A stretch of DNA of 64,000 bases from Chitinophaga sp. H8 (GTDB lineage Bacteria; Bacteroidota; Bacteroidia; Chitinophagales; Chitinophagaceae): the NCBI RefSeq assembly GCF_040567655.1, contig NZ_JBEXAC010000003.1, positions 310,001 to 374,000 of the forward strand. Reading direction: 5' to 3'. The position numbers and the translations under genes were made by a program. Shown one piece after another: positions 52,025 to 61,432 of this stretch (its first letter is position 1; each line of letters opens with the position of its first letter). The notes beneath the pieces were generated by a model, which saw only the letters and a list, made by a program, of their open reading frames with translations, was not told the DNA's origin and did no database searches.

Positions 52025-53127
52025 TATTTCTCCAAAATACTGCCACTTTGGATAATACCACCACCAATCACGTCATTCCCTTCATAAAACACAGCGGACT
52101 GTCCTGGAGCGATACCTTTTACTGCTTCGTAAAAGCGCACCTTTACCTTTCCGTTATCGTTATACAGGTTGCTAAGCGCTCCCTGATCTTTGTAGCGTAT
52201 TTTAGTAGTTGCTTCGAGTCCTTCCGGTATATGGTCGTATTTCACGAGGTTAATTCCCCCTACGTGCATTTCATTCTTTTGCAGCTGGTCTTCATCACCC
52301 AGTACTACCGTATTGGTTTCGGGAATGATTTCTGTTACAAACACCGGTTTACCCATTGCTATCAATCCTTTACGCTGCCCGATAGTATAAAATGGATAAC
52401 CTTTATGTTTACCTACGATCGTACCATCTGCCAGCACAAAGTTGCCCCCATCTACGCGTTCTTCCAGACCTTCTACCTTACGTTTCAGAAAACCGCGGTA
52501 GTCATTGTCGGGCACAAAGCAAATTTCATAGCTTTCCGCCTTTTTGGCCAGTTCGGGATAACCAAAATCAAAAGCCATCTGGCGTATTTCAGATTTGCGG
52601 TAAGTACCTAAAGGCAGCATGGTACGGCTCAGCACATCCTGCTGCAGGCCCCACAGTACATAACTCTGATCTTTGGTTTCGTCTACCCCCTTGCTGATAA
52701 TATGACGTCCATTCAGTTCACGGATCTGCCCGTAGTGGCCCGTGGCGATCGCCACACAATCCATCGCATCTGCACGTTTCATCAGCGCACGCCATTTAAT
52801 ATGGGTATTACACAACACACAAGGATTAGGCGTGCGTCCCGCAATGTATTCATCCACGAAATTATTGATCACAAAGTCACCGAATTCCTCCCGGATATCC
52901 AGCACAAAATGCGGGAATCCGTGGTGCACCGCCGCCGCCCGTGCATCATTAAAAGAATCCAGGTTGCAGCAGCCGGTTTCCTTTTTGCTGGAACCTGCTG
53001 AGGCATAATCCCAGGTTTTCATGGTGATACCCACCACTTCATACCCCTGTTCATGCAACATAAGCGCTGTAACAGTACTATCAATACCGCCACTCATGGC
53101 TACCAGCACTTTTCCATGTCTGCTCAT
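52024..53127 (-). CDS. mnmA: tRNA-specific 2-thiouridylase MnmA
   Basis: A 367-residue enzyme that thiolates U34 of tRNA(Lys), tRNA(Glu) and tRNA(Gln) using ATP and a persulfide relay. The PP-loop AMSGGIDSTVTALML (about 8-22) is at the N-terminus. The two catalytic Cys are in NPCVLCNTHIKW (about 97-108) and SYEICFVPDN (about 200-209). The C-terminal beta-barrel closes with GDVIGGGIIQSGS-like sequence. A TAATTTTG -7 box lies at plus 53150-53157, 22 bp before the ATG. It is divergent from uxaB. Confidence 0.95.
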   Translation of the reverse strand: MSRHGKVLVAMSGGIDSTVTALMLHEQGYEVVGITMKTWDYASAGSSKKETGCCNLDSFNDARAAAVHHGFPHFVLDIREEFGDFVINNFVDEYIAGRTPNPCVLCNTHIKWRALMKRADAMDCVAIATGHYGQIRELNGRHIISKGVDETKDQSYVLWGLQQDVLSRTMLPLGTYRKSEIRQMAFDFGYPELAKKAESYEICFVPDNDYRGFLKRKVEGLEERVDGGNFVLADGTIVGKHKGYPFYTIGQRKGLIAMGKPVFVTEIIPETNTVVLGDEDQLQKNEMHVGGINLVKYDHIPEGLEATTKIRYKDQGALSNLYNDNGKVKVRFYEAVKGIAPGQSAVFYEGNDVIGGGIIQSGSILEK

Positions 53128-53149
53128 TTTATCAGAAAATTTAAGAATG

Positions 53150-53216
53150 CAAAATTACTTAAAATCCAGCCAACTGCCATTAGCAAGATATTGATAGTGA
53201 CAATGCTGCTATCAAT
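53150..53216. promoter_or_regulatory. mnmA -7 box and an adjacent perfect inverted repeat
   Basis: A minus-strand TAATTTTG lies at 53150-53157. Next to it ATTGATAG (53190-53197) and CTATCAAT (53209-53216) form an 8-bp inverted repeat with an 11-nt spacer, in the 293-bp divergent gap between mnmA and uxaB. It may be a regulator site for the uronate operon or for mnmA. Confidence 0.4.
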
Positions 53217-53420
53217 GAAAGCTATTTAAAATAACAGGAATAATGCAAAAGTAAATGTCTTTTTATTTGATAACCAATTAGTTATTTGTGGAGATGATAC
53301 AATGACTGCCGGATTGCTTTGACAGATTTTATGCTTAATTTGCCGGAATACTATAAATTGTTAAGGATGAATTATATATTTATCAGCGAAAGGCATCAAT
53401 ATCATCAATAATCAGATTCA

Positions 53421-54926
53421 ATGATTCCACTGTTAAATAAGTCGTACGTATTAAATCACCCCGCTACTGGTGTATCCGGCAGCCACTTTGCTTTTCCGGA
53501 AAAAGTATTGCAGTTCGGAACAGGCGTATTGCTGCGCGGACTGGTAGATTACTTAATTGATAAAGCCAACAAACAGGGGATATTTGAAGGCCGGGTGGTG
53601 ATTGTAAAATCTACACCAGGAGCCGTATCAGAATTTACTGATCAGGACAATTTATACACCACCCATATCAAAGGAATTGCCGGAGGAAAATTGGTTAACA
53701 GCTCCCTGATAAACGCTTCTATTAGCCGGGTATTGCAATCGAATGCAGAATGGCAGGAAGTGCTTAAAACTGTGCATCAGTCTACACTTCAGATTATTAT
53801 ATCCAATACTACAGAAGTGGGGATACAATATGTGGAAGAAAACATACTACAGGGTGTGCCTGCTTCTTATCCGGGCAAGCTGCTGGCTGTTTTGTGGGAA
53901 CGGTTCCAGCATTTTAAAGGTGCTGCCGGCACGGGGATGGTGATAGTACCCACTGAGCTGGTAGTTAACAACGGGCAGTTACTCCGCGAAATCATAGGAC
54001 AGCTGGCCACCTTTAACCAGCTGCCAGCTGCATTTATGACCTGGCTGGATACAGAAAATCACTTTTGTAATTCTTTGGTAGACCGGATTGTACCGGGTAA
54101 GCCGCATAACCTGGCGGAATTGGAAGAAAAAGCCGGGTATACCGATAAGCTGTGGATTGATGTGGAGCCCTTTCTCCTTTGGGCGATTGAAGGTAATGAG
54201 CAGGTAAAATCCATATTGTCATTTCATCAGGCTGATCCCCGGATGTTAATTACACCAAGCATAACGCCTTACCGGGAACAAAAGCTGCGGATTCTCAATG
54301 GCAGCCATACCGTATCAGTACCATTGGCTTATTTGTCGGGGTTGAATACAGTACATGAGTGCATGGAAGATCCTTACATGAAGGCATTTTTTCAGACAGT
54401 GGTCCTGAAAGAAATACTGCCCACCATAGCAGATATCGGTCCTCAGGTAGCTGCTTTTGCACAGGATGTACTGGACCGGTTTGCGAATCCTTTTATTGCA
54501 CATAAACTATTGAGCATTACCTTCCAGGAAAGCTCTAAAATGAATGCACGTAATGTGCAGACATTCTGCCGCTATTATGCCGGGCAGCAACAGCTGCCAG
54601 CCAAAATGTGCCTGGGCTTTGCGGCCATGTTGTTATTCTTAAAACCAGTCAAACAGGAAACCGGTAAATACTATGGCAAGCGGGGAGAAGAATGGTATGT
54701 GATCAATGATGATAATGCAGCGGTATTTGCAGCGTACTGGGAGCAGGTTACCTTAACAGATGAGACAACAATCGGGGCAATGGTAGCGGGAATTTGCAGC
54801 AATACCCGTTTATGGGAAGAGGACCTCAGCAAGCTACCTGGCTTTACTGCTGCGGTAACTACGCATTTGCTGGGCATGTTACAACAAGGCGTCACTGCTT
54901 ATACGGCAGGCTACAGCAAGGTATAG
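53421..54926 (+). CDS. uxaB: Tagaturonate reductase (altronate oxidoreductase)
   Basis: A 501-residue NAD-dependent polyol dehydrogenase of the long-chain mannitol dehydrogenase family. It reduces D-tagaturonate to D-altronate in galacturonate catabolism. The N-terminal NAD-binding domain has VLQFGTGVLLRGLVDYLID (about 30-48). The C-terminal domain has KLRILNGSHTVSVPLAYLSG, the Lys/Asn/His catalytic block. Its operon partners (uxaC, kdgK, eda, exuT) and the convergent uxaA favour UxaB over mannonate oxidoreductase UxuB. First gene of the uronate operon. Confidence 0.92.
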   Translation: MIPLLNKSYVLNHPATGVSGSHFAFPEKVLQFGTGVLLRGLVDYLIDKANKQGIFEGRVVIVKSTPGAVSEFTDQDNLYTTHIKGIAGGKLVNSSLINASISRVLQSNAEWQEVLKTVHQSTLQIIISNTTEVGIQYVEENILQGVPASYPGKLLAVLWERFQHFKGAAGTGMVIVPTELVVNNGQLLREIIGQLATFNQLPAAFMTWLDTENHFCNSLVDRIVPGKPHNLAELEEKAGYTDKLWIDVEPFLLWAIEGNEQVKSILSFHQADPRMLITPSITPYREQKLRILNGSHTVSVPLAYLSGLNTVHECMEDPYMKAFFQTVVLKEILPTIADIGPQVAAFAQDVLDRFANPFIAHKLLSITFQESSKMNARNVQTFCRYYAGQQQLPAKMCLGFAAMLLFLKPVKQETGKYYGKRGEEWYVINDDNAAVFAAYWEQVTLTDETTIGAMVAGICSNTRLWEEDLSKLPGFTAAVTTHLLGMLQQGVTAYTAGYSKV

Positions 54927-54974
54927 TAATACCAGTAGTTCAAATAATGATGTGGACAGATCAAATAATTTCAA

Positions 54975-56363
54975 ATGAGAAAGTTTTTATCGGAAGATTT
55001 TTTATTGCAGACAGAAACGGCTAAACGGCTATATTTTGACTATGCCAAGGATATGCCCATCATTGATTATCATAATCACCTGCCACCTGAAGAAATAGCA
55101 CAAAATAAGGTGTTTGAAAGCCTGACCGCGATGTGGCTGAAAGGCGATCATTACAAATGGAGGGCTATGCGGGCAAACGGGGTGTCTGAACAGTTTATTA
55201 CCGGAAATACGGATGATTATACCAAATTCAAATATTGGGCAGCTACCACGCCCAGCACCATGCGTAATCCTTTGTATCACTGGACGCACATGGAATTACG
55301 CAATCCTTTTGGAATAAAAGAGTTGTTAAATGCAGAGAGCGGGCAACGGATTTATGAACAATGTAATGCGCAACTGGATAAATGGAGTACACAATCCCTG
55401 CTGCGTCATTTTAAAGTGAAAGCCTTATGTACCACGGATGACCCCTGTGATTCACTGGAGCATCACCAGGCCATGCAACAATCTGATATCAGGGTGTTGC
55501 CAACCTTTCGTCCTGATAAAGCAATAGCAGTAGAAACGCCGGAAGTATTCAATGCTTTTGTGGATAAGCTGGGCATAGTTACCGGAAAAGAGATAGGCAC
55601 TTATGAAGGGATGTTGGAAGCCCTGCATAGCCGGCATGATTATTTTCATGCGATGGGAGGCCGGTTATCAGATCATGGATTAAACACTTTTTATTTCGCC
55701 ACTTTTACGCCGGCAGAACTGGAGGCAATTTTTACGCAGGTGCGTGCAGGCAAAGTACCAGCAGGCCAGGATATTGAAAAATTCAAGGCAGCTACCCTTC
55801 ATTTTATTTGTACCTGGAATCACCGGAAAGGGTGGGTACAACAGTTTCACGTAGGCGCTATCCGTAATAATAACACCCGGTTGCTGAATACCATTGGTGC
55901 AGATGCAGGATTGGATTCCATTGGTGATTGGCAGATGGCCAGTGCCATGTCTGCTTTCTTCGACAATCTGGATAGGCAGGACCAGCTCGCCAAAACGATT
56001 GTATATAATCTGAACCCTTCGTATAATGAGGTATTTGCTACCATGATGGGTAATTTCCAGGATGGGTCTGTACCCGGGAAAATGCAATTTGGTTCTGGAT
56101 GGTGGTTCCTCGACCAGAAGGACGGCATGGAAAAACAGATCAATGCATTAAGTAATATGGGATTGTTAAGTCGTTTTGTAGGTATGCTGACTGATTCGAG
56201 AAGTTTCTTATCTTACTCGCGACATGAATATTTTCGCCGTATTTTGTGTAACCTGATCGGAAACGATGTAGAAAACGGAGAACTACCAGCTGACGTTGAC
56301 TGGTTAGGCAAAATGGTACAGGATATCAGCTACAATAACGCAAAAGCATATTTTAATTTTTAA
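54975..56363 (+). CDS. uxaC: Glucuronate/galacturonate isomerase
   Basis: A 462-residue uronate isomerase of the amidohydrolase fold that turns D-galacturonate into D-tagaturonate and D-glucuronate into D-fructuronate. MPIIDYHNHLPPEEIA (about 29-44) contains the HxH metal motif, and ALCTTDDPCDSLEHH (about 149-163), WQMASAMSAFF and SYSRHEYFRRILC are conserved. It lies 48 bp after uxaB and its TAA overlaps the ATG of the kinase gene by one base. Confidence 0.95.
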   Translation: MRKFLSEDFLLQTETAKRLYFDYAKDMPIIDYHNHLPPEEIAQNKVFESLTAMWLKGDHYKWRAMRANGVSEQFITGNTDDYTKFKYWAATTPSTMRNPLYHWTHMELRNPFGIKELLNAESGQRIYEQCNAQLDKWSTQSLLRHFKVKALCTTDDPCDSLEHHQAMQQSDIRVLPTFRPDKAIAVETPEVFNAFVDKLGIVTGKEIGTYEGMLEALHSRHDYFHAMGGRLSDHGLNTFYFATFTPAELEAIFTQVRAGKVPAGQDIEKFKAATLHFICTWNHRKGWVQQFHVGAIRNNNTRLLNTIGADAGLDSIGDWQMASAMSAFFDNLDRQDQLAKTIVYNLNPSYNEVFATMMGNFQDGSVPGKMQFGSGWWFLDQKDGMEKQINALSNMGLLSRFVGMLTDSRSFLSYSRHEYFRRILCNLIGNDVENGELPADVDWLGKMVQDISYNNAKAYFNF

Positions 56364-57361
56364 TGCAGCCTGTTAAAGTTATTTCATTCGGAGAGATTTT
56401 ATTACGCTTATCCCCCAATTGGGGTAGTAATACTGCGGCTTTTTATGTAGGTGGGGCCGAGGCTAATGTAGCCGCTGCATTAGGCCGTTGGGGCACACCG
56501 GTGGCCTATATCAGCAGGATGCCCGAAAACGGGCTGTCCAGGCAGATACAGCAGCAACTGGAAGCCCAGCACGTGAGTACCGACAGAATGCTGTGGGGAG
56601 GTGAACGCATCGGTACTTATTATCTGGCGCAGGGCAGTGATCTGAAACATGCAGAGGTAGTATATGACCGTAAATATTCTGCTATCAGTGAACTACAGCC
56701 GGGTACGGTTGACTGGGATACATTGCTGGATGGCGCACAATGGTTTCACTGGAGTGCTATTACCCCCGCATTGAATCCCCAGGCGGTGCAGGTATGTAAG
56801 GAAGCATTGGAAGCTGCTACCAGGAAAGGATTGATCATTTCCACTGATCTTAATTATCGCAGTAAGTTATGGCAGTATGGTAAAAAGCCATTTGAGATCA
56901 TGCCTGAATTAGTGCAGTATTGTGATGTGGTGATGGGCAATATATGGGCTGCTCATCAAATGCTGGATACCAGGCTGAATACGGTAGCATTGGAAACAGC
57001 CGGCAAAGAAGTATACCTGGAGCAGGCCGCCATCGTGGCAAAGGAGATCACAGAAAAGTACCCCCGGTGTAAACGGGTGGCATTTACCTACCGTTTTTCT
57101 GATGGGCCCACACATAATTTGTATTACGCCACTTATTATCATGATGGTAAGTTGTCTGTTTCCCGGCAATATGAAACCAATGAGGTAGTAGATCGTGTAG
57201 GCAGCGGAGATTGTTTTATGGCAGGGCTGATCCATGGGCAACTGAACGGCGACAGTGATCAGCAGATTATTTCATTTGCTGCCGCAGCCGCTTATTCTAA
57301 ATTGTTTATGGCAGGTGATTTTAATTTAACGGATAAAGCAGATATTTTAAAACTGATATAA
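56363..57361 (+). CDS. kdgK: PfkB-family sugar kinase (2-keto-3-deoxygluconate kinase)
   Basis: A 332-residue ribokinase-fold kinase that phosphorylates 2-keto-3-deoxygluconate (KDG). N-terminal GGAEANVAAALGRWG (about 30-44) matches PfkB signature 1. The catalytic signature DRVGSGDCFMAGLI (about 274-287) contains the base Asp. There is an insertion-like segment around residues 215-250 before the signature. Its place between uxaC and eda fits the KDG kinase role. The substrate is inferred from context. Confidence 0.9.
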   Translation: MQPVKVISFGEILLRLSPNWGSNTAAFYVGGAEANVAAALGRWGTPVAYISRMPENGLSRQIQQQLEAQHVSTDRMLWGGERIGTYYLAQGSDLKHAEVVYDRKYSAISELQPGTVDWDTLLDGAQWFHWSAITPALNPQAVQVCKEALEAATRKGLIISTDLNYRSKLWQYGKKPFEIMPELVQYCDVVMGNIWAAHQMLDTRLNTVALETAGKEVYLEQAAIVAKEITEKYPRCKRVAFTYRFSDGPTHNLYYATYYHDGKLSVSRQYETNEVVDRVGSGDCFMAGLIHGQLNGDSDQQIISFAAAAAYSKLFMAGDFNLTDKADILKLI

Positions 57362-57362
57362 T

Positions 57363-58025
57363 ATGATTCCTCAACCAGCGATAGTAGTAGCAGCTTTTGA
57401 ACGTAGTGGTATCATACCGGTTTTTTATGATGACGATGCAGCTGTTTGTTGTCAGGTATTACAGGCTTGTTATGATGCAGGTATACGTGTATTTGAATTT
57501 ACCAACAGGGGAGAAAACGCCCGCAGGAATTTTGCTGCCATGCGGGACCTGAAAACAGCCGGTATGCCGGATCTTTTTTTAGGCATCGGTACTATAAAAA
57601 GTGTGGATGATGCCAAAGCATATACCGGTATGGGAGCTGATTTTATCGTAAGCCCTATTACAGATGCCACCATTGGTAGTTATTGCCAAACTGAAAATAT
57701 CCTTTGGGTGCCTGGTTGTATGACACCCACCGAAATAGATGTAGCAGAGAAGAATAATGCCACTTTTGTAAAACTGTTTCCGGGAAACGTATTAGGACCT
57801 GGATTTGTAAAGGCTGTCAAACCTTTATTCCCCCATATGAAGTTCATGCCAACCGGGGGAGTAGAACCAACTATAGAAAGCATGAAATCATGGTTTGATA
57901 CAGGGGTGGTATGTGTAGGAATGGGATCTAACCTATTGTCCAGACAAGTGATTGAAAACAAAGACTGGGCAGCCTTGAAAGAAAAAATAATGCAAACGCT
58001 TTCCTTGTTGAAAGGCAAGCGCTGA
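57363..58025 (+). CDS. eda: KDPG/KHG aldolase
   Basis: A 220-residue class I aldolase that splits 2-keto-3-deoxy-6-phosphogluconate into pyruvate and glyceraldehyde 3-phosphate. Conserved Glu lies in VFEFTNRGENA (about 40-50). The Schiff-base Lys is in ATFVKLFPGNVLG (about 136-148). The phosphate-binding region follows (MPTGGVEPT). It begins one base after kdgK. It is 2.1 kb upstream of the convergent altronate dehydratase gene, which makes the KDG for this pathway. Confidence 0.93.
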   Translation: MIPQPAIVVAAFERSGIIPVFYDDDAAVCCQVLQACYDAGIRVFEFTNRGENARRNFAAMRDLKTAGMPDLFLGIGTIKSVDDAKAYTGMGADFIVSPITDATIGSYCQTENILWVPGCMTPTEIDVAEKNNATFVKLFPGNVLGPGFVKAVKPLFPHMKFMPTGGVEPTIESMKSWFDTGVVCVGMGSNLLSRQVIENKDWAALKEKIMQTLSLLKGKR

Positions 58026-58057
58026 TTGATGCCTTTATAAATTCCAAAATTATTGTA

Positions 58058-59344
58058 ATGAGTTCCACGACTATCGGAAAGTACCGCTGGGGCATTTGCG
58101 CCTTATTGTTTTTTGCTACCACTATTAACTACCTCGACAGGCAGGTATTAGGGTTGTTGAAGCCCATGTTGGAGAAAGAGTTTAGCTGGACAGAAAGTGA
58201 TTATGGCAATATTGTAATGGCCTTTTCTGCCACATATGCACTGGGTTTGTTGTTCTTTGGAAGAATTGTAGATGCTATCGGTACCAAGATGGGATATACC
58301 GTTTCTATTATCGTCTGGAGCATTGCGGCTATGGCACATGCGCTGGCTAAAACCACCCTTGGATTTGGCATAGCACGGGCCTTTCTGGGCATAGGAGAGT
58401 CGGGGAATTTTCCGGTAGCGATTAAGTCAGTAGCAGAATGGTTTCCCAAAAAAGAACGTGCATTGGCTACCGGTATTTTTAATTCCGGCGCTAATATCGG
58501 AGCGGTAGCTGCTCCCGCGGTAGTGCCCTGGCTGGCAGGTACTTATGGCTGGCAGGAAGCTTTTATCTGGACCGGGGTAGTAGGTTTTGTATGGCTTATT
58601 TTCTGGTGGTTTATGTATGAAGTACCTGCCAAACATAAAAAGCTCTCTAAAGCAGAGTTTGATCATATCCATAGTGATAATGCACCTGGGTATGTTGCTG
58701 AAACAAAAAGGGTACCCTGGGTCAAATTATTCAGTATCCGTCAAACCTGGGCTTTTGTATTCGGAAAATTGTTGACAGACCCTATCTGGTGGTTCTTTTT
58801 ATTCTGGCTGCCTTCTTACTTTTCCACTACTTTCCACCTGGACATAAAGAACCTGGGTTTGCCATTGATTGTAGTATATACTGCTACCACAGTGGGTAGC
58901 ATTGGTGGAGGGTATCTTTCCTCCTGGCTGATCAAGATAGGCTGGCCGGTGTTTAAAGCAAGAAAGGTTTCCATGTTCATCTTTGCAGTATGTGTAGTAC
59001 CTATCATGTTTGCCAAGCAAACAAATAATATATGGGTAGTAGTAGCACTGATCAGTCTGGCAGCAGCAGCACATCAGGCATGGTCTGCTAATATATTTAC
59101 CACTGCATCAGATATGTTTCCCAAGTATGCCGTAAGTTCTGTAGTAGGTATAGGAGGAATGGCTGGCTCCGTGGGAGGGATTATATTTCCATTGATAGTA
59201 GGTGGGCTGCTGGACCATTATAAAGCATTAGGCAATATCGGTGCCGGGTATAATGTGCTGTTTATTATTTGTGGGTGCATGTATTTACTGGCCTGGTTGG
59301 TGATGCATTTCTTTGCACCTAAAATGGAAGAAGTAAAGATTTAA
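58058..59344 (+). CDS. exuT: MFS hexuronate transporter
   Basis: A 428-residue major-facilitator protein with 12 membrane helices. The start KYRWGICALLFFATTINYLD and RQVLGLLKPMLEKEF resemble ExuT and related hexuronate:H+ symporters of the ACS family. The motif GIGESGNFPVAIKSVAEWFP (about 109-128) is also typical. Placed last in the uronate operon, it would import galacturonate and glucuronate released by surface enzymes. The substrate is inferred from context. Confidence 0.88.
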   Translation: MSSTTIGKYRWGICALLFFATTINYLDRQVLGLLKPMLEKEFSWTESDYGNIVMAFSATYALGLLFFGRIVDAIGTKMGYTVSIIVWSIAAMAHALAKTTLGFGIARAFLGIGESGNFPVAIKSVAEWFPKKERALATGIFNSGANIGAVAAPAVVPWLAGTYGWQEAFIWTGVVGFVWLIFWWFMYEVPAKHKKLSKAEFDHIHSDNAPGYVAETKRVPWVKLFSIRQTWAFVFGKLLTDPIWWFFLFWLPSYFSTTFHLDIKNLGLPLIVVYTATTVGSIGGGYLSSWLIKIGWPVFKARKVSMFIFAVCVVPIMFAKQTNNIWVVVALISLAAAAHQAWSANIFTTASDMFPKYAVSSVVGIGGMAGSVGGIIFPLIVGGLLDHYKALGNIGAGYNVLFIICGCMYLLAWLVMHFFAPKMEEVKI

Positions 59345-59365
59345 ACATAGCTATACAAATGAATT

Positions 59366-59400
59366 AAAAAAGCGCCGGGATTCAATCCCGGCGCTTTTTT
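59366..59400. terminator. Bidirectional terminator between exuT and uxaA
   Basis: A perfect 16-bp stem (59366-59381 with 59385-59400) has a 3-nt loop and A6/T6 ends, serving both convergent genes. Confidence 0.92.
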
Positions 59401-59417
59401 AGTTAGCAGTCATAAGT

Positions 59418-61064
59418 TTAAAGACTTACCCCACGTTTCCAGGGAATAAAGTCATCCTGTTGAAGAATTTCAGCTTTGGTATGTACTTCCCCGCTGGCCG
59501 ATTTTACTACAAATTCCAGGATCTGTTCGCCCATTTGTGCAATAGTGTGTTGTCCGCTGATGATGGTACCGGTATCTATATCAATGATATCAGGCATGCG
59601 TTGTGCAAGTCTGGTATTGGTAGCCAGCTTTACCACCGGAGCGATCGGATTGCCGGTAGGCGTACCCAGGCCTGTGGTGAATAAAACAATATTGGCACCT
59701 GATCCTACCTCTGCAGAAGTGGATTCTACATCGTTACCTGGTGTACACAGCAGGTTCAATCCGGGTTTTTTAACATATTCTGTATAGTCCAGCACATCCG
59801 TAACCGGAGAGGTACCCCCTTTTTTGGCAGCCCCGGCAGATTTAATAGCATCCGTGATAAGGCCATCTTTAATATTACCGGGAGAAGGGTTCATATAAAA
59901 ACCGGAACCAACAGATTGGGCCTGGTTTTCATACGCGCGCATAATGCGGATGAATTTTTCCGAAGTATCTGTTGTTTCACACCGATTGATTAACTCCTGT
60001 TCTACACCACACAGCTCAGGGAATTCTGATAAAATGGAGGTGCCACCCAAGGCTACCAGCATATCGGAAGTATGCCCTACAGCAGGGTTTGCAGAGATAC
60101 CGGAGAAGCCGTCAGAACCGCCACATTCCAGTCCGATAACCAGTTTAGATAAAGGGCTGGGCTGGCGGGTTATTTTATTGGCCGCTATCAGCGCCATAAA
60201 GGTATCTTTAATGGCATTGGATAACATGGCAAACTCAGAACTGCTTTTCTGCTGTTCGAATACCAGTACCGGCTTGTCAAATGAAGGGTTCAGTTTCTTT
60301 ACCGACTCCATCAATATAGACACTTGCGCGTGCTGGCAGCCAAGGCTCAGAATAGTAGCTCCTGCTACATTGGGATGGTGTATATACCCTGCCAATAGTG
60401 CACATAAAGCGTCAGAATCCTGACGGGTGCCGCCACAACCACCTTCATGGGTAAGAAATTTTATACCATCAATGTTCGGGAATATATTATTACGTTTGCT
60501 CGTATGCGTTACTGTTTCAGGAGAATAGTTGCTGATACTTTCAAGATCCCCTTTTTTATAGAACTCTACCAGATCATTTACCTGTTCATTATATACTTCA
60601 GTAGGAGCAAATCCCAGTCCTTTTTCAAAGGCAGTTTTGATCACATTTACATTTCTGTTCTCACAAAATACCAGTGGTATTACCAGCCAGTAGTTGCGCG
60701 TTCCTACCTGTCCGTCTTTACGATGGTACCCCATAAAGGTCCTGGTTTTCCAGGCACTCACATCAGGTTGCTGCCATTGGATATTACCCTCTTTTTGATG
60801 AAAGGCATTGGCATCATGTGCCACATTGGAAGTAGTGAGCGGGCTGCCTTTGGTAATAGGCTGCGTGGCCTTACCTACCAAAACGCCATACATGGTAATA
60901 GCGTCGCCTGGTTGAAGATCTGAAACCGGGAACTTATGTTTGGCAGGTATATTACCCGATAAGGAAATTGCGGTGCCATTAAACTGTATATCAGTACCTG
61001 CTGATAAGTCCTGTAGGGCTACCAGCACGTTATCTTTCGGATGTATTTGTAAGTAAGTGTTCAT
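59418..61064 (-). CDS. uxaA: Altronate dehydratase (fused SAF and UxaA domains)
   Basis: A 548-residue dehydratase that converts D-altronate to 2-keto-3-deoxygluconate. The N-terminal SAF domain (about 1-95, KDNVLVALQDLSAGTDI) is fused to the galactarate/altronate dehydratase core, with THEGGCGGTRQDSDALCALL (about 215-234), LGLECGGSDGFSG and the C-terminal GSGANIVLFTTGLGTPTGN. It is transcribed toward exuT, so it is convergent with the rest of the pathway and has its own promoter in the 368-bp gap shared with the heparinase-like gene. Confidence 0.94.
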   Translation of the reverse strand: MNTYLQIHPKDNVLVALQDLSAGTDIQFNGTAISLSGNIPAKHKFPVSDLQPGDAITMYGVLVGKATQPITKGSPLTTSNVAHDANAFHQKEGNIQWQQPDVSAWKTRTFMGYHRKDGQVGTRNYWLVIPLVFCENRNVNVIKTAFEKGLGFAPTEVYNEQVNDLVEFYKKGDLESISNYSPETVTHTSKRNNIFPNIDGIKFLTHEGGCGGTRQDSDALCALLAGYIHHPNVAGATILSLGCQHAQVSILMESVKKLNPSFDKPVLVFEQQKSSSEFAMLSNAIKDTFMALIAANKITRQPSPLSKLVIGLECGGSDGFSGISANPAVGHTSDMLVALGGTSILSEFPELCGVEQELINRCETTDTSEKFIRIMRAYENQAQSVGSGFYMNPSPGNIKDGLITDAIKSAGAAKKGGTSPVTDVLDYTEYVKKPGLNLLCTPGNDVESTSAEVGSGANIVLFTTGLGTPTGNPIAPVVKLATNTRLAQRMPDIIDIDTGTIISGQHTIAQMGEQILEFVVKSASGEVHTKAEILQQDDFIPWKRGVSL

Positions 61065-61432
61065 GATGGCTAAAGTAGAAAATATGCTATCCGGCTGTTA
61101 ATACTAAAATATTAATCCTTAATAAGATTTTGCCTATTTGCAAAAGCTGCTGTAACATTTGCTGGATGCAGCTTACAAAGGTAAATAATCTCTGTGGAAG
61201 CCGCGCAAATCCCTTTCGAAATTCATCCAAAACCATACTTTTTGATGAGATTATGATATAACCTGATAGTTATTTAACAAAATTGCCGGTTGCTGTAAAT
61301 CATTTTTCCGTTTACGGATGTCTTTTAGAATAAAGTAGAAGAAATATTATCTTCAGATTCAGCAACCAATACCTGATACTTAGATCTGACTATTTACAGC
61401 CGCATAACTGTTTATAAACCCACGTAACAATA
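61065..61432. other. 368-bp divergent gap between uxaA and the heparinase-like gene
   Basis: An AT-rich divergent promoter region. One perfect inverted repeat, TTAATA (61098-61103) and TATTAA (61110-61115), lies near uxaA. I see no exact TAnnTTTG box for either gene and no small gene. Confidence 0.5.
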
